Assembly: GCA_038523965.1 (NCBI GenBank)
Contig: JBCBIX010000100.1
Coordinates: forward strand, 1 to 10,447
Reading direction: 5' to 3'
Source of the DNA: JAJRXG01 sp038523965
GTDB lineage: Bacteria > Bacteroidota > Bacteroidia > Chitinophagales > Saprospiraceae
DNA: 10,447 nucleotides
Shown: positions 1-7,260 of the stretch, one piece after another
Position numbering within the stretch: the stretch's first letter is position 1
How the letters are laid out: each line of letters begins with the position of its first letter
Translations under genes and position numbers: made by a program
The notes under the pieces: model-generated
What the model was told of the DNA's origin: nothing
Seen by the model: the letters and a program-made list of their open reading frames with translations, nothing else
Databases searched by the model: none

Positions 1-35
1 GTTCGACTCTCCACACGCCAGTAGGAGAGTCGAAC
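1..35. repeat. Perfect 12-bp inverted repeat at the window edge
   Basis: Bases 1-12 (GTTCGACTCTCC) are the exact reverse complement of bases 24-35 (GGAGAGTCGAAC), leaving an 11-base loop. The macroglobulin frame reads through as FDSPHASRRVEL. From about VELQIGATSFFKS onward the protein looks like genuine family sequence, whereas the part encoded by the left arm cannot be judged. The structure could be a real RNA hairpin inside the gene, a chance match, or a fold-back joint made during amplification or assembly if the window begins at a contig end. Confidence 0.8.
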
Positions 36-3000
36 TTCAGATTGGTGCCACATCTTTCTTTAAGAGTATTAGGGTTGAAACAATTAAACCCAATCGACTG
101 AAAATTGACTTGGCAACCGAGGGAAATATTCAACTACGTTCAAAAAATAGAAATAGGGTTTCAATTCACTCTGAGTATCTCCAGGGCGCCACAGCCAGTG
201 GTCTTGATGTCACCGTTGATGGGTCTTTCAAGCAAGTAAGTCCAGATTTTGATGGTTACAAAGACTTCACTTTTGTAGATCCTGCTCGAGAAGGCCCATC
301 AGGCGAAGTGCGCTTATTCGAGGGTGTGTTAAGCGATTCTGGAAATAGAACTTTCAAATTGTCTCTTGATCCGAATCAATCGTATCCAGCTATGCTGGAA
401 GCATCGCTTACCACCAGCGTTACAGAACGAAACGGAGAATTTTCGGTAGCCTATGATCGAATATCCATAAGTCCGTATAATAACTATGTCGGTATCGACA
501 TGCCCACAAACAAGTGGGGTTCGCGTAGTATCAAAATCGGAGAGACTGCCTCAGCTGAGGTTGTCCTCGTGGACCTAAATGGAAATCCATCAGCCAATAA
601 AAACTTAACTGTTGGAGTGTATGACGTCGATTGGCGATGGTGGTACTACAGTGGAAACCGATATCAGATATACCAATTGGGAACGGCAGAGCATAGAGAT
701 GCTATCTACGCTACAAGCGTCCAAACCAATCAACAAGGCAGGACGACGGTAAAAATTCCAACACAGGACATGGAGTATGGCCGAAAATTGATACGCGTCT
801 GCCAAGGGGATGGTCACTGCACTGGAATGTTCTTCTATGCCTCTGGCTGGAGTTCGTCAATGTCTGAAGAAGAGCGCGGGAGTCTTACACGACTCACATT
901 TAGCAGTGATCGAAAAACGTATGATGTCGAGAATAAGGTCAGATTACAAATTCCTTCACAGACAGATTCCAAAATTCTAATCTCTATAGAAGATGGTCAA
1001 GAAGTAATTCTACAAGACTGGATAGAAGGTGATAGCCTGATGACAGATTATGAATTCCAAGTAAATCAAGAAATGGCACCCAATATCTACGCCCATGTCA
1101 TTCTCATCCAGCCATATACCGCCGACAACGATCTCCCACAGCGGATGTACGGCGTAATTCCAATTATGGTGGAGGACCCAAAGAGTCACATAAGTCCGGT
1201 AGTCAAGATGTCTGAAGTGCTAAAACCAAATGAACCTTTCGAAGTGATCGTTAGCGAGAGAGACGGTCAAGACATGTACTATACGATCGCTGTTGTGGAT
1301 GAAGGGTTGCTGGACTTAACCAACTTTGATACCCCTGACCCGCATGACTATTTCTACTCGAAGCACTCACTCGGAGTTAAGACATGGGATATGTTCGACG
1401 ATGTTAGCTACGGAAAACTGGTCAATGCTGGACGGATTGTCAGTGTAGGAGGAGATAGGGGAGAGGACGAGACGACAGATCGTAGTAAGAGCGCTGTGCG
1501 ATTCGAACCTGTTGTTTTCTCAGCTGGACCATTCCGTTTAGATGGGAAGCAAAAGGCGAAGCACAGTTTTCTCATGCCTAATTATGTTGGTCGAGTGAGG
1601 ACTATGATCATTGCCAAAGAAGGAGATGCCTATGGGTCCACTTCTCAGTCCTCGATCGTCAAACAACCCTTGATGATCTTACCTGGTCTACCTCGTGTAC
1701 TTTCTCCAGGTGAAACCGTGATCGCTCGGAGCTCAGTTTTTGCAATGGAGGACGATATCAGGAATGTGAACACCTCTGCCAAAACCAATGGATTGCTATC
1801 TGTGGTTGGTGCCAGCAATAGTTTACAATTCACCTCCTCAGGTGAGCAGTTAACCTCAGTAGAAATCAATACAGGAGATCGTCTGGGCATTGGAAAGATC
1901 GATCTATCAGCATCTTCTGGGAGATACAAAACCAATAGCTCAACAGAAATCCAAATCCGAAACCCAATGCCTATTCAGACGGAAGTGGAGCATGCCATCC
2001 TATCACCGGGTGAGTCATGGTTCGCAACGTTGAAGACAGTTGGGATGCCAGGAACCAATGAAGGCCTGATCGAGCTGAGTCAGTTTCCCAATCTTCGACT
2101 TGGCGATCGATTAGAGGGACTGATTAGATACCCGTACGGATGTGTTGAGCAAACGACAAGCGCTGCTTTCGCACAGCTCCATTTGGCAGAAATCTCAGAT
2201 TATATAAGCAAGGAAGAGATTGAAAACAATGTTAGAGCTGCTATACGCCGACTATCCAAAATGCAATCATCCGATGGCGGATTCAGATACTGGCCAACTC
2301 CGACTTCGCCAATCGATCAGTGGTCTACATCCTATGTCGGTCAGTTCCTGCTGGAGGCCAAACAACAGGATCACTTTGTCTCTCCTTCAATGCTGCAACG
2401 ATGGGAGTCATATCAAACAAGACAAGCTCGTGACTGGGTGATCAGTGATGGTGCATCAGATATTCAAAAGCAGTCTGAAATGGTCACCCAAGCATATCGA
2501 CTGTATACACTCGCCTTGTATGGAAATCCCGCACTGAGTGCCATGAACCTGCTCCGATCAGAACCTGCTTTGCCCGTACTCGGCAGCCGACTTCTCGCCG
2601 CCGCATATGCCATGAGTGGTAAACAACAGATCGGAATGCAGCTCCTGCGTGAGTTAGATGGAGAGCAACCTCCTCAAGGACGATACGAACGTACCTATGG
2701 TGGAGAACTAAGGGACTTGGCGCTCACGGTGCAAACACTTCACGTCTTAGATCGAAAAGCCGAGGCAAGGCGTCTCGCTATGAAAATTGCTGAGCAGCTC
2801 AACGAGTCTGCTTGGTACACTACTCATACTATAGCTCAAGCATTACATACTGTCGCGAAATATGGGGATAAGTCTTCAGGTCTGATCGAGGCGACATTAA
2901 AACTCGGAGATCAGAATTCACAGACCGTTAGCTATGACAAGGGCGTATTCACCTATAGCCTTGACCCCGATGAGCAAATGAATCAAGCACGGATTACAAA

Positions 3001-3508
3001 CACCTCAGAGGACGATCTTTTCGTCAGCCTCCAGCTCTCTGGACAACCCGCGCCAGAAGACGTATTAACCACCACACCTCAGAACAAGAACGTATCCATC
3101 AATGTCAAATACCAAGACCTAAACGGAGAACCAATTGATATCTCGAGGCTCGAACAAGGCATCGACTTTTATGCGATGATCACCGTAAACAACCTGAACA
3201 CTCGTGGACCCCGACTCCAAGACATGGCACTTCGTCATATTATCCCTTCAGGTTGGGAGATCAGGTCAGGTAGGCTTTCTGGTACGTCACCTGATTCAGA
3301 TGCTTACGATTACAGAGACGTACGAGATGATCGGATTTATACCTTTTTTGATCTGGAGGGTGCCAAGACGTTTTCAGTGCTGCTCAATGCAGCTTATGAG
3401 GGTAAGTTCTTCCTTCCTCCAGTTCAAGTAGAAGCCATGTACGATGGTGATACAAAGGCCCAAACATCTGGCCAGATGATCCAGGTGACTCGATCGTCGG
3501 GACTCTGA
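2..3508 (+). CDS. Alpha-2-macroglobulin family protein with thioester motif, 5'-partial
   Basis: This is the C-terminal 1168 residues of a large bacterial alpha-2-macroglobulin, an envelope-associated protease-trapping protein. The frame is open from base 2, and the stretch IRVETIKPNRLKIDL (about bases 68-112) is internal macroglobulin-domain sequence. The TTG at 110 is therefore not the true start, which lies upstream of the window. Landmarks in order are WRWW (632-643), the AVVDEGLLDL segment (about 1288-1320), the MPNYVGRVR segment (about 1574-1600), and RYPYGCVEQ with the thioester CVEQ at 2141-2152. The alpha-toroid thioester domain follows (SDGGFRYWP near 2270), then a C-terminal domain (ALRHIIPSGWEIRSG near 3230) that ends in LPPVQVEAMYDG. 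The Cys and Gln needed for the internal thioester are both present, so covalent capture of attacking proteases is inferred. Family members are usually about 1500-1900 residues, so several N-terminal domains and any lipoprotein signal are unseen. The frequent partner pbpC is not downstream; an MFS gene follows after 45 bases. Confidence 0.95.
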   Translation, partial: FDSPHASRRVELQIGATSFFKSIRVETIKPNRLKIDLATEGNIQLRSKNRNRVSIHSEYLQGATASGLDVTVDGSFKQVSPDFDGYKDFTFVDPAREGPSGEVRLFEGVLSDSGNRTFKLSLDPNQSYPAMLEASLTTSVTERNGEFSVAYDRISISPYNNYVGIDMPTNKWGSRSIKIGETASAEVVLVDLNGNPSANKNLTVGVYDVDWRWWYYSGNRYQIYQLGTAEHRDAIYATSVQTNQQGRTTVKIPTQDMEYGRKLIRVCQGDGHCTGMFFYASGWSSSMSEEERGSLTRLTFSSDRKTYDVENKVRLQIPSQTDSKILISIEDGQEVILQDWIEGDSLMTDYEFQVNQEMAPNIYAHVILIQPYTADNDLPQRMYGVIPIMVEDPKSHISPVVKMSEVLKPNEPFEVIVSERDGQDMYYTIAVVDEGLLDLTNFDTPDPHDYFYSKHSLGVKTWDMFDDVSYGKLVNAGRIVSVGGDRGEDETTDRSKSAVRFEPVVFSAGPFRLDGKQKAKHSFLMPNYVGRVRTMIIAKEGDAYGSTSQSSIVKQPLMILPGLPRVLSPGETVIARSSVFAMEDDIRNVNTSAKTNGLLSVVGASNSLQFTSSGEQLTSVEINTGDRLGIGKIDLSASSGRYKTNSSTEIQIRNPMPIQTEVEHAILSPGESWFATLKTVGMPGTNEGLIELSQFPNLRLGDRLEGLIRYPYGCVEQTTSAAFAQLHLAEISDYISKEEIENNVRAAIRRLSKMQSSDGGFRYWPTPTSPIDQWSTSYVGQFLLEAKQQDHFVSPSMLQRWESYQTRQARDWVISDGASDIQKQSEMVTQAYRLYTLALYGNPALSAMNLLRSEPALPVLGSRLLAAAYAMSGKQQIGMQLLRELDGEQPPQGRYERTYGGELRDLALTVQTLHVLDRKAEARRLAMKIAEQLNESAWYTTHTIAQALHTVAKYGDKSSGLIEATLKLGDQNSQTVSYDKGVFTYSLDPDEQMNQARITNTSEDDLFVSLQLSGQPAPEDVLTTTPQNKNVSINVKYQDLNGEPIDISRLEQGIDFYAMITVNNLNTRGPRLQDMALRHIIPSGWEIRSGRLSGTSPDSDAYDYRDVRDDRIYTFFDLEGAKTFSVLLNAAYEGKFFLPPVQVEAMYDGDTKAQTSGQMIQVTRSSGL

Positions 3509-3553
3509 CATGCCGGCACTGCTTATCTTGTCTGTCAGCAAGTTAAGTGTCGT

Positions 3554-5095
3554 ATGAAAAAACCGCTATTGTCCTTCGGTCAGATCATGAATATGAGTGT
3601 AGGCTTTATGGGCATCCAGTTCGGGTTTGCTTTACAAAATGCCAACGTGAGTCGCATCTTCGAAACTCTTGGAGCCAATGTCGATGACATACCAATTCTC
3701 TGGGTGGCGGCACCAGTAACTGGTTTGTTGGTCCAACCGATCATCGGTTACATGAGTGACAGGACATGGAATCGGCTCGGCCGCCGAAGGCCATACTTCT
3801 TAGTCGGGGCGATCCTTAGCTCCATTGCTCTTTTCTTCATGCCGAATAGTCCTTCTCTATGGATGGCGGCCATATTGTTATGGTTGATGGATGCCTCGAT
3901 CAATATCTCCATGGAGCCATTTCGCGCCTTCGTAGGTGATAATCTACCAGATGAACAGCGGACGACAGGCTTTGCGGCACAGGTCTTTTTCATTGGCATT
4001 GGTGCTGTTATTGCCTCGTTTATGCCATGGATTCTAAGCAATGTCTTTGGTTTTGCGAATACTGCACCTGAAGGGGTTGTACCGGGATCAGTGAGGTGGT
4101 CGTTCTACTTCGGCGCGATTGTGTTTCTTCTTGCTGTGTTGTGGACAGTCCTCTTCAGCAAAGAGTATGATCCCGACCAATTGGCGGCTTATGAGGCTGC
4201 AGAAAGTACTTCTACAGAGTACTCCCCTCAATCCATGAATGCGGACGCACGTGCCAGCTATGGCTCTTCACAGATCACGCGAGGAGCATTGATATTGGGA
4301 ATCGGAATAGGATTGGCAGTTTGGTTCTTCAGTGCTGCTCTTGATAAGCAGCTACATGTTCTATCCTTTGGTACGATGCTATATGGATTGCTCTTGATCG
4401 TATCGGGGCTACTGCAGCGTGCAGGGCAATACCAAAGCGGATTTGTAACGATCATGAATGATCTACAGCACATGCCCGAGACAATGAAGCAGCTTTCGGC
4501 AGTGCAATTCTTCAGTTGGTTCGCCCTCTTCTCGATGTGGATTTACACGACTGCGGCGGTAACAAGCGGTATTTATGGGTCATCCGATACCACGTCCCAA
4601 GCCTATAATGATGGTGCCGATTGGGTTGGAATTTGCTTTGGTGTCTACAATGGGCTTGCTATCCCATTTGCCTTCTTGCTTCCAGTTATTGCAAAGCGAT
4701 ATGGGCGAAAGCTTACTCACATCATCTGTCTTGTTGCTGGTGCTATTGGGTTAGTATCTATCTTTTTTATTGCCGAACCGATGTTACTCCTTCTCTCTAT
4801 GGTTGGTATCGGATTAGCGTGGTCGAGTATTTTGTCAATGCCATACGCTATGCTCACGGGTGCTTTACCGGCATCGAAAATGGGCTACTACATGGGAGTT
4901 TTTAATTTCTTCATTGTCATTCCACAGATAATTGCAGCAGCCGTCCTTGGTTTTATAATCGGACGAGTCTTCGATGGCCAGCCAATCTATGCGATGATTA
5001 TTGGGGGGATTTCCTTCTTGATTGCAGCGGTGGCCACGCTTGGCGTTGATGACAAAACTGACCCTATTCATAAGCGCAGAGAAGTGGCAATATGA
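3554..5095 (+). CDS. SLC45-like MFS sugar transporter
   Basis: This encodes a 513-residue inner-membrane major facilitator protein of the glycoside/sucrose (SLC45-like) type, probably a proton-coupled sugar carrier. The substrate cannot be read from sequence. The N-terminus (LSFGQIMNMSVGFMGIQFGF, residues 6-25) matches this group as I know it. Between helices 2 and 3 is the MFS motif-A equivalent GYMSDRTWNRLGRRRP (65-80). Hydrophobic segments recur up to about residue 495. A hydrophilic loop (about 203-242, rich in S, E, A and Y) separates the two halves. A second motif-A-like loop, AKRYGRK, lies at 380-386, and the late-helix signature LSMPYAMLTGALPASKMGYYMGVFNF begins at 427. The ATG at 3554 was chosen because it begins the conserved N-terminus. 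The gene ends in ATGA, overlapping the rlmH start by 4 bases, so the two are probably co-transcribed. Maltose uptake is one possibility for this branch, but no sugar-utilisation gene is nearby to support it. Confidence 0.92.
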   Translation: MKKPLLSFGQIMNMSVGFMGIQFGFALQNANVSRIFETLGANVDDIPILWVAAPVTGLLVQPIIGYMSDRTWNRLGRRRPYFLVGAILSSIALFFMPNSPSLWMAAILLWLMDASINISMEPFRAFVGDNLPDEQRTTGFAAQVFFIGIGAVIASFMPWILSNVFGFANTAPEGVVPGSVRWSFYFGAIVFLLAVLWTVLFSKEYDPDQLAAYEAAESTSTEYSPQSMNADARASYGSSQITRGALILGIGIGLAVWFFSAALDKQLHVLSFGTMLYGLLLIVSGLLQRAGQYQSGFVTIMNDLQHMPETMKQLSAVQFFSWFALFSMWIYTTAAVTSGIYGSSDTTSQAYNDGADWVGICFGVYNGLAIPFAFLLPVIAKRYGRKLTHIICLVAGAIGLVSIFFIAEPMLLLLSMVGIGLAWSSILSMPYAMLTGALPASKMGYYMGVFNFFIVIPQIIAAAVLGFIIGRVFDGQPIYAMIIGGISFLIAAVATLGVDDKTDPIHKRREVAI

Positions 5096-5562
5096 GGATA
5101 GAGGTGATTTGGATCGGAAAGTCTAAACAAAAGGCTTATCAATACCTCATCGATCTCTATCTCAAGCGTCTGCAACACTATGCCAAGGTCTCGATCGCTG
5201 AATTAACTGAACTAAAACAACATGGAATGCCAAGGGATCAGTTCATGGCGAAAGAGGCGGATCTTATCTTGTCCAAGATTCGCGCTGGAGACCATATCGT
5301 GCTTCTCGATGAAAGAGGCGAACAAAAGACCTCAGTTCAGCTGTCCTCTTGGATGCAGCAACTTATGAACAGATCGACCCAACGATTAGTCCTCATCATC
5401 GGCGGTGCCTATGGAGTTCATGAGACACTGAAATTAAGGTCAAAGGAAACCCTGTCATTATCGAAGATGACGCTAACCCACGATATGGCCAGGGTATTCA
5501 TACTCGAACAACTTTACAGGGCTTGGACCATCATACGCGGCGAGAAGTACCACAACGAGTAA
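5092..5562 (+). CDS. rlmH: 23S rRNA (pseudouridine1915-N3)-methyltransferase RlmH
   Basis: RlmH is a cytoplasmic SPOUT-class, SAM-dependent enzyme that methylates N3 of pseudouridine 1915 in helix 69 of 23S rRNA, acting on assembled ribosomes. The product has 156 residues, the normal size. Visible family signatures are the N-terminal beta strand and helix (MRIEVIWIGKSK), LLDERGE (71-77), the SAM-binding glycine loop LIIGGAYGVH (101-110), and the trefoil-knot C-terminus SLSKMTLTHDMARVFILEQL (122-141), followed by YRAWTIIRGEKYHNE to the end. The ATG lies inside the ATGA overlap with the transporter stop, which suggests translational coupling. The stop is 5 bases from the stop of convergent purE, and no clear intrinsic terminator separates them. 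There is only a 4-bp hairpin (5557-5568), followed after 5 bases by six T's. Confidence 0.97.
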   Translation: MRIEVIWIGKSKQKAYQYLIDLYLKRLQHYAKVSIAELTELKQHGMPRDQFMAKEADLILSKIRAGDHIVLLDERGEQKTSVQLSSWMQQLMNRSTQRLVLIIGGAYGVHETLKLRSKETLSLSKMTLTHDMARVFILEQLYRAWTIIRGEKYHNE

Positions 5563-5567
5563 GCACT

Positions 5568-6077
5568 CTACAGTTTTTTCTGTCGCTCTAATTTATCTAC
5601 CTGATCCAGGACGGATTTGGTCTGTTTAGACCGAGCGGCAATGACTCGTTCCCTGATCTCATGGTCAGACACTGCAAGTATTTCTGCTGCCAAGATTCCT
5701 GCATTTTTAGCTGCATTGAGAGCTACAGTTGCTACGGGTATTCCGTTTGGCATCTGAAGGATACTTAGCACACTATCCCATCCATCTATCGAATTAGACG
5801 ACTTCACTGGTACTCCTATAACTGGTAGATGCGTAAGGGATGCCACCATACCGGGTAAATGAGCCGCTCCTCCAGCGCCAGCAATAATGACGTGATAACC
5901 CTCATCCGCTGCAGACTCGGCAAAATGCATCATTCGCTTTGGAGTGCGATGAGCACTTACGATCGTTAATTCATAAGAGACGTCGATAGAATCGAGATAC
6001 TCAGCGGCTTGTGACATGATCGGGAGATCAGACTGAGAGCCCATAATGATGGCAATCTTGGGAGTGGAAGTTGACAT
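5568..6077 (-). CDS. purE: N5-carboxyaminoimidazole ribonucleotide mutase (class I PurE)
   Basis: PurE converts N5-CAIR to CAIR in de novo purine synthesis and acts as a cytoplasmic oligomer. The 169-residue product is full length. Residues 12-17 are MGSQSD, the phosphate/nucleotide-binding start of the family. SAHRTP (41-46) carries the catalytic histidine H43. AGAGGAAHLPGM (66-77) is the conserved glycine-rich loop, and GVPVKS (88-93) follows. Because purK lies immediately upstream, this is inferred to be the class I mutase that uses the PurK product, not the class II AIR carboxylase. The start is the ATG 10 bases after the purK stop. No convincing Shine-Dalgarno sequence precedes it, which is common in Bacteroidota. 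The polar C-terminal tail (about 150-169, rich in K and Q) is variable in this family. Confidence 0.97.
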   Translation of the reverse strand: MSTSTPKIAIIMGSQSDLPIMSQAAEYLDSIDVSYELTIVSAHRTPKRMMHFAESAADEGYHVIIAGAGGAAHLPGMVASLTHLPVIGVPVKSSNSIDGWDSVLSILQMPNGIPVATVALNAAKNAGILAAEILAVSDHEIRERVIAARSKQTKSVLDQVDKLERQKKL

Positions 6078-6087
6078 GACTTATGGT

Positions 6088-7227
6088 TTACTTGGTGATC
6101 ACCTTTAGGGTTTGTAAAATTTGTTGATAGCGTTCGACCAACACCGATGTATCAGGATCCAACAGGTTGATGTGTCCCATCTTGCGATACGGCTTGGTCA
6201 TCGTCTTACCATAGAGGTGCACATTAGCTCCTGCGATAGCTAACACCTTCTCCATACCTTCATAATGTACAGGCCCACTACATTCAGGATTACCAAGTAT
6301 GTTGAGTAATAGAGATGGCGAAATCAATCCATGATCACCAAGTGGTAATCCACTGATGGCCCTTAGGTGGTTTTCATATTGAGAAGTATAACAAGCTTCG
6401 ATAGTATGATGACCACTGTTGTGTGGACGAGGGGCTACTTCGTTGACCAGGAGTTGGTCTTCTTGATCTACGAATAGCTCTACAGCTAAAAGTCCCACAA
6501 CTCCATACTTCTGGGCTACATCCTTGGCCAACTTTTGGGCTGAGGTACGAATCGACGCCGAAACATCAGCTGGCGCCAACTGATAAAGTAGAAGGTTAGC
6601 CTCAGGATGGAAGACCATTTCGACAGGATCATAGCAAATGGTATGTCCTTGGGTATCCGTACAAGTGACTACCGCTAACTCTTTTTTGATATCCACAGCA
6701 GCCTCAATGAGGAAGTTGTTTGGAAATGCATCATCCCAATCAGCTTCACTGCGAATCATGTGTACACCTCGACCGTCATAGCCGTCGGTACGCATCTTTT
6801 GGACGAAAGGATAAGTCCATCGACCCGAGCTCACCTCACTTCGGGCTGCTTCTTTTGAATGATAAAGTGCGAAGTCCGAGGAGGGAATGTCATCAGAAGC
6901 ATAAAACTCTTTTTGCCGACCCTTGTCCTGGATCAGTTCTATAACATGAGGTTGAGGGAACACTTTTTTTCCAGATTGGCGTAGCTCTTCGAGCACAGCC
7001 GTGTTGACCTTTTCAATTTCGATAGTCAGGATGTCCTTATCAGCCCCAAATGCCAGTATAGCCTTGGGATCTTTAAGTCCTCCCACCTGGACTGATGGAG
7101 CCACTTTGGCGACAGGACAATCAGGTTGCCCATCTAAAAAGTGAAGATCCATATCTAACTGACTACCAGCTGAATAGAGCATCTTCCCTAACTGTCCACC
7201 TCCAAGGATTCCGATGCGTTGGTTCAT
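6088..7227 (-). CDS. purK: 5-(carboxyamino)imidazole ribonucleotide synthase (PurK)
   Basis: PurK is an ATP-grasp enzyme that uses ATP and bicarbonate to carboxylate AIR to N5-CAIR, the substrate of PurE. The product has 379 residues, a normal length. The N-terminal pre-ATP-grasp fold begins with GILGGGQLGKM (6-16), and IEIEKVN lies at 69-75. The ATP-grasp domain includes FVQKMRTDGYDGRG (141-154). The metal-binding acidic residues lie in AVELFVD (248-254) and VNEVAPRPHNSGHHTIEAC (261-279), the latter a PurK hallmark. The C-terminal domain holds the conserved HLYGKTMTKPYRKMGHIN (337-354). One small oddity is D148 in RTDGYDGRG; E. coli PurK, as I recall it, reads TGGYDGRG there. Nothing suggests inactivity. 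purK is the first gene of a purKE pair and diverges from pyrC across 33 bases. Confidence 0.97.
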   Translation of the reverse strand: MNQRIGILGGGQLGKMLYSAGSQLDMDLHFLDGQPDCPVAKVAPSVQVGGLKDPKAILAFGADKDILTIEIEKVNTAVLEELRQSGKKVFPQPHVIELIQDKGRQKEFYASDDIPSSDFALYHSKEAARSEVSSGRWTYPFVQKMRTDGYDGRGVHMIRSEADWDDAFPNNFLIEAAVDIKKELAVVTCTDTQGHTICYDPVEMVFHPEANLLLYQLAPADVSASIRTSAQKLAKDVAQKYGVVGLLAVELFVDQEDQLLVNEVAPRPHNSGHHTIEACYTSQYENHLRAISGLPLGDHGLISPSLLLNILGNPECSGPVHYEGMEKVLAIAGANVHLYGKTMTKPYRKMGHINLLDPDTSVLVERYQQILQTLKVITK

Positions 7228-7260
7228 ATCTTATCTTGAGCGCAACGAGCACTACATAGG
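7228..7260. promoter_or_regulatory. Short divergent intergenic region between purK and pyrC
   Basis: Only 33 bases separate the two start codons, so at least one promoter, and probably parts of both, must lie inside coding sequence. On the plus strand TATCTTG (7232-7238) resembles the Bacteroidota -7 element TAnnTTTG with one T missing, 22 bases before the pyrC ATG. I see no correctly spaced -33 TTTG, no strong Shine-Dalgarno sequence for either gene, and no palindromic operator. A shared control region for purine and pyrimidine genes is inferred from position only. Confidence 0.35.

Noticed and set aside
1..20. Resemblance of the first bases (GTTCGACTC...CGCCA) to a tRNA T-arm and 3' end
   Set aside because: The macroglobulin frame reads through, nothing of the rest of a tRNA is visible, and the match is better explained by the 12-bp palindrome.
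110..112. TTG as the start of the macroglobulin
   Set aside because: The frame is open upstream to base 2, and the residues just before it (IRVETIKPNRLKID) are typical internal macroglobulin sequence.
3510..3557. 15-codon reading frame between the macroglobulin and transporter genes
   Set aside because: It is too short, overlaps the transporter start and has no conservation signal or clear ribosome site.
5557..5579. Intrinsic terminator after rlmH
   Set aside because: The stem is only 4 bp and low in GC, and the T run starts 5 bases later inside the purE coding region.
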